Of a stretch of DNA of 64,000 nucleotides, positions 59,047 through 64,000 are shown in pieces (the stretch's first letter is position 1; each line of letters begins with the position of its first letter). The notes under the pieces are model-generated. The model was not told the DNA's origin. It saw nothing but the letters and a program-made list of their open reading frames with translations, and did no database searches. Source of the DNA: Rhyacichthys aspro. Lineage: Eukaryota > Chordata > Actinopteri > Gobiiformes > Rhyacichthyidae. Both the position numbers and the translations under genes were made by a program. The stretch is from assembly GCA_036850595.1 (NCBI GenBank), contig CM072156.1:12472326-12536325 (forward strand), written 5' to 3'.

Positions 59047-62000
59047 TTAACTTAAACTTGCTTTATTCAAACTGAATGAGGCAAATAGTTGTGTCTGTGT
59101 GTAAAAACTGAAACCATGCATTGTAACCATGCAACCATCCTTTGTATGTGAAAATACAATAATCTAAAAGTCCTACCTTTGTGACATGCTGCTTCTAGCA
59201 TTGTGTTTTGTGCGCTTTAATAATGCACACTGCTTGATCTGACTGACATTTCCTTACATAAAAACTAGCATTTAACAGCTTTATATTCAAGCACTGCATC
59301 AATCACACAACCCTTTTTAAATTATTGTCAAAGCCCCCTGTTATTAACCATCCAGAACACAATGCACCATCTTCTAAAACGCATCCCATTAGCTCCACTT
59401 TCAATGCAAATGTTAAATGTATCCGCTCCCTAAGGGGTGCTGCGGATGTGTTTTTTCCCTTCCCGTGTGCTCTCTTAAGGTAGCTGCTAACGCTTTGTAA
59501 ATACCAACACGAAAAGGTCCTTCCTCAGAGGCCATGTTGTGCATCAAGAAGAGTCCCCGCTCATTACGGAACCAACTATGTAGCGACTTTTACTACAAAA
59601 GCATGACCGCAGAGGACAACAGTAAACAAGAAGCTGATTCATCTTCATCAATGATGTAATTAAAATGTCAGTTCACATTGCGGGAAAGAACTGCCACAGC
59701 ATACAAAGCTCCCAGTAATAAGTAGATTCCCACAGTCTAATTGTCACCACTCTGTGTTTCTTTCATTAATATTAATCGCTGTTGGTTGTGTGAGATCAAA
59801 CAGGTTAAAACAAGAAGAATTCATTTAGATAAGACCATTGTGGTATTAAACATTTCTTTTATTGCAATCCTCCGACTAAAAACAAGGCATTGGAAATAAT
59901 TAGCAGCTCTAAAAAATGACCCGGATTAGGTACGACTTGTGTCCACTGACCTGGAACTGAGCGTTAAGAGAAAATAGGACAGGGTGACGCAGAAAGCCAA
60001 ATTCTACATGACAGGTTGTAGGCATTTAACATATCAGCTGCTGTTTTCACAGTCCTCACATTAGTATAACATACACAGTGCAGTAGGCTCTCTTTGTGTC
60101 CGGCCAAAGAGGACTGTCTGTCGGCTTAAAACAGATCACGTGTGACGCTGTGTTGAATTAATCAGTTTAAGGTCAGTAGCCCAGTATGTCACTCTGTCGT
60201 TTACGTTGTAGTGTTACAAATCTGACAATAAGATGAATACAGCAACAGAAAGTGACGATTTTTTTATTTTTTTTTAAATGTTCCAGCATGTTTTGACATC
60301 TTACAATGATTTAAGCAAATACTTTTACACTAATCTCTAGAATTTCTTATTACTAAAAAAATCCAATACATGAAGAGAATTGATTTGTAAATGTCTTCTA
60401 ATCCATCTTGTAGCTATCTGGACACATGTGACTTGATGCGGTGTATTACATGCATCCTCCAGAGTGTGCACGGATCGATTCTCAATTTTCCATGTCATAT
60501 GTAAAACTTTACTGGCTTTTGATTGTTTGGAACAGCACTTTTCTGACTGTTTCACTGTCTCATTCAGAATGCCTCCCTGACGTTAAACAGACATGACTGA
60601 TCGTTATAAATAATGGCATAATTAAGAGCTTAAATACAACAATGTGCTGCTTCACACAATTTCCCTGATGTAATTCAGTGTAAGGCAAGATCCATTTACA
60701 CCTCTGCAGACATGTGACCCAGGGCTTCCTCTAAATACAGTATGTGTGCAGATCTGTTCTATTAGAATGCATTGTTTTACAGCAATTTTGCCTGAATATG
60801 CGTTTGATTTGAAAGGTTAAGTGGACCACTTTGCAGAGCAGCGTAGGAACATATATAGAGCAGCCTACATCTCATATCAAATATACTTAGAAGCTAATTG
60901 CTCGCCACATACATTGCATGCTCACAAACATTTTCTCACAACAGTGCCTTTAAGAGAAGACCTTTGGATGGCAAGGACGCCGCTCTGACATTTTGGTGAC
61001 ATTTACCTCTCTATTACTGCCTTTGTGTGGATCCTTCCAGAATGATAGGAGCCTTCGATGTGACCGCTGCGTTACAATATTTATTTGACAACTTCCTGGG
61101 CCATTTTGTTTACTGCGTGACTCTTACTTTGGTTCACGCTAAGTGCATTTGTGTGGCATTGTCAGACACTGATGGCTGAACGCATTGGGTTGAAATGGCG
61201 GTGTGTCAAGGGCATGGCGGGATGGAAGGCCAAGGACTCACTAAAAGCATATTCGTCTCACGCTGAGAGCTCTGATGTAATATTGGTGGTACAGTGCCAA
61301 CTTTTATCAGTGAAGGTGAAGGATGGGTGCAGTGACCATGGGCCGGTGAACCGCTGAAGCGTCAGTATAAAAAGGCAGGTTTAAAATAGATTCGACACAA
61401 TTAGGCCATGTCAAATTTCTTGGTAATCTGACTGGGTGCCCATTCAGCTCTGAGGATGTAGGATGTAAATTTCACAGTCCTGGGCAGAGGAAAAAATGTG
61501 TTTTACTCTTTTTTTTTTTGAAAGTGTAACAAGGTGCAAGGTTTTTACTTTCAATTCTAATAAAATTTTTAAATGTCCAAACTGATTTTAATTTGTTTGT
61601 AGCTTATAGTGCAGGGGTCAATAGAAGATCAAGCCCTTTGCAGATGTTTGTGGACTGCTCAAGATAATCAGATCCTTTTAGCGACAAAAGCTGACCCACT
61701 TCTATGGGATCAGCAGAGGTCTTGATCAAGAAAGAGGCATGGAGGCAGTAATGCTCTGTCTGACCTGCTCATAACCTCTCCCGAAGAAGTAAAGGTCATT
61801 AAGATTAACAGGGCTCTGGGGAAGGAGAAACAGTGGCTTTTTAAATGCTGTAAATGCTGTCATTGTATTGAATGAACTGTATACTTTACACATTTAAGGG
61901 GAATGTTTTCTCTTAGCCTCGGAAAGAAAATCGCTGTTAACTAGTGACTTAGTGCTAATTATATCCCTCTTATAAAGTCAAGTGTGCCTTAATGCCTCAA

Positions 62001-62705
62001 GCCTCTCAACTTCAATGGTGCTTTGTGAAAAATAATAATGTAAGACGTGTGTATAAAAAGGCTGACTTAGAAGGTGTGTATACACACACACAGAGCTAAT
62101 GTTGGTGGCAGCTGCCAGCTTAAGATGTAAGAGCATACATACCCAGGGACAACCCTAAAAAGGCTGATCAGCTGTGATTTATCTGTGAGGAAACAAAGGA
62201 TGCCTTCCCTCATGTAACCATGGGTCAGGCCTTCCCAGCTGATTGATTGGCCAGCCAGAAAAAGAAATGAGAGTGGTGGCGCTGGACACACCGCAGGCTG
62301 ACATCAATCACAGAGCCCGCGTTGGCTTGTAGAGCAGAGCAGCAGCTGACATTCACACAAGAGAGCTGCCAATGTTTCCTCTAGACATGCATCACACAGC
62401 CACACATCGCACAAGTTAAGAGAGCATCGCTGACAGCCTGATGCGATCTGTTGGATTATAAACAAGGTCTGCTGCGTGGACCCCTGCCACAGAAGTTGCC
62501 TTTTCTTGTTCATATTCTCTTTTGCCTCCACTATACATCAAGGTCTTAGTAGACTTGAAAGAAATACAATGCAATATATAAAGCAGCCATATATAAGTAG
62601 AAATTATGTTAGAAATATGTATGAATACATTTATTGTTATGTTAATCCAGTCTTGAGGTTATGGTTTGGAACAGATACCAGAAAAAATGCCATATATGAT
62701 AGCTT

Positions 62706-62783
62706 ATTATATTTTATTTTACTTTTATTTTACTTTATTAACTTTATTTTATTTTATTTTATTTTATTATTTTTATTTTCTTT
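62706..62783. repeat. (TTTTA)n-type AT-rich simple repeat
   Basis: Imperfect TTTTA units with occasional C substitutions extend over nearly 80 bp. An open frame crosses it and gives an artificial F/L/I-rich translation that is not a protein. Confidence 0.9.
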
Positions 62784-63981
62784 TTTCAGGGGCTGCAGAT
62801 TTATGCCTTCCCTTTTTTTTTCTTTAGACAAATTGAAAGAATGGTCAATTTCATCCACTAAGCTCTTAACAGTAACAATATCCATCATCCATTAACCTTC
62901 CATCAGAGCAATCATTTTCATAATTTTTCAAGTCGTGATCACATTTCTGTTCTATTTGAGGGATCTGATTGTGTTTCACTCTGTAGCATCCATCAGGCTT
63001 TCTCTCTTCTAGCACATACGGGGTAAAATATGGAGCGTTTTCTCAATCCTCAAGTATTCTTAGCTCACTCTCATCATGCAGCTCTATCAATCAGCAAATA
63101 AACCTTTTTCTCTTCATCACTATAAAATAACATTGCTTGCTGAGACATAGCTGTCATGCAAAACACAAGCTGGCTGACGCACACGCTCGTTCCACTTCCT
63201 GCATGTTCTGCCGTGTGTGCTCTCCATTAGGGCCCCTGTCAGAACGCCTCGCTGCGGCTATAGATCGTCACGTCAAAACAGCTCTGAAACCTGTCACCCC
63301 CTTCTCCTTCTGGGAGCAAGGCCTCTATGGAAGCCATTATATGTTTTTCTGTTCAACTGATTAGCCGGCTGATTTGCACTTATTATTACTGATCCAGACC
63401 CTGCTTGGCGCTAAAATGGCACAAGTTGGAAAAGCTTGTTTGTAATTCATGTCCAGTGTCCAAACCGCTCCAACAAGTCACAGATAATAAGCCTACGTGC
63501 TGTTTACTTATTTCTTTCCCTGACTTCATTCTGAGGCTATACATTTTGTGGGTTAAGGCCTGCATGTAATGGCTGAGCGCATGATGTATGTAGTACACAT
63601 CTCAAGGCTGCGGCCATTTACTTGACGTTGTCAAATGTTCTGCTCGTGGCTGTTCATTTGTCAAATTGACTTAAGAGGGCATGATAGTGTCACCCTTGAG
63701 ACGTCGTTTTTGTCTTATCGCTTGAATCAGAAAAAGAGGCTTGTCTGAGTGCAGTTTACCTCATAACAGTAAGATATGACCGAATAAAGGCTGGAATATC
63801 AATGCTATCAAGAGAATATTTTTTTCTTTTATATCATTCCAGTGAGTTGTTGCGTTTTAAAAACAATAAATTCTGGCAAATACAGTACTTATCTTACAGT
63901 GGAAATGCAGTCAAATGTATTAAAAGGACAATCATGAGAGTAAACAGAAGCCTCAATGCATACTATATCACACTTCTCTGG

Positions 63982-64000
63982 TCCATCCATTGTCTATCTT
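63982..64000. mobile_element. Probable edge of a teleost interspersed repeat, cut by the window end
   Basis: The last bases, TCCATCCATTGTCTATCTT, resemble the CCATCCATTGTCTATACCGC start of the same broad class of LINE 3'-end repeats seen near 54.9 kb. Only about 19 bp is available, so the call is weak. Confidence 0.3.

Larger units (their letters stand above)
58456..64000 (+). other. Second intron or downstream non-coding DNA, continuing past the window
   Basis: No exon carrying a cysteine-rich receptor ectodomain or kinase domain was found here, so if the gene call is right its next exon lies beyond the right edge. The stretch contains a GA repeat at about 58,540-58,550, a reverse SINE at 58,915-59,046, a T-rich run at about 60,258-60,273, a TTTTA-type repeat at 62,706-62,783 and a probable repeat start at the edge. 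Confidence 0.5.

Noticed and set aside
58800..59050. Two overlapping + strand frames
   Set aside because: They run across a reverse-oriented SINE and have no gene features.
62476..62895. 139-codon + strand frame with a hydrophobic F/I/L-rich part
   Set aside because: The hydrophobic part is the translated TTTTA simple repeat; the remainder has no recognisable motif.

Overview
The window looks like vertebrate nuclear DNA, most likely a percomorph teleost. It is AT-rich and almost free of long open frames. It carries several interspersed repeats of teleost type: tRNA-derived SINE heads, a LINE reverse-transcriptase tail, LINE 3'-end repeats and a short hAT-type element. The splice signals are vertebrate-like. 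No prokaryotic gene structure, rRNA, tRNA gene or CRISPR array was seen. Almost all short frames are chance translations of non-coding DNA.

Layout: 1-39,900 is intergenic or intronic DNA with scattered repeats: a LINE fragment near 3.5 kb, SINE heads near 10.5, 14.6 and 15.3 kb, a 68-bp tandem repeat near 20.9 kb, a repeat mosaic at 32.6-33.2 kb and a LINE 3'-end fragment near 39.4 kb. It also has stretches that read like conserved regulatory DNA. A CpG-enriched stretch at about 39,950-40,425 holds the best gene signal of the window: a coding first exon on the + strand, 40,369-40,432. It has a strong Kozak start, a signal peptide and a consensus GTGAGT donor in phase 1. A roughly 18-kb first intron follows. 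A well-formed 30-nt microexon at 58,426-58,455 keeps the phase and adds a small acidic segment. The rest of the gene would lie to the right of the window.

The exon 1 protein end (S-T-A-V-P-Q-H-V-K), the phase-1 junction and the possible in-frame alternative exon right after it resemble the start of TGF-beta receptor type 2. This identification is tentative because no ectodomain or kinase exon is inside the window.

The intron contains a 477-bp hAT-like non-autonomous element with an 8-bp near-perfect target duplication and an internal array of 21-bp units, a LINE 3'-type repeat near 55.0 kb, and one or two reverse-oriented SINEs. The most unusual small structures are a perfect 14-bp-arm palindrome at 15,501-15,530 and a pair of perfect hairpins at 29,332-29,415. 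I found no clear evidence of a new multi-gene system.
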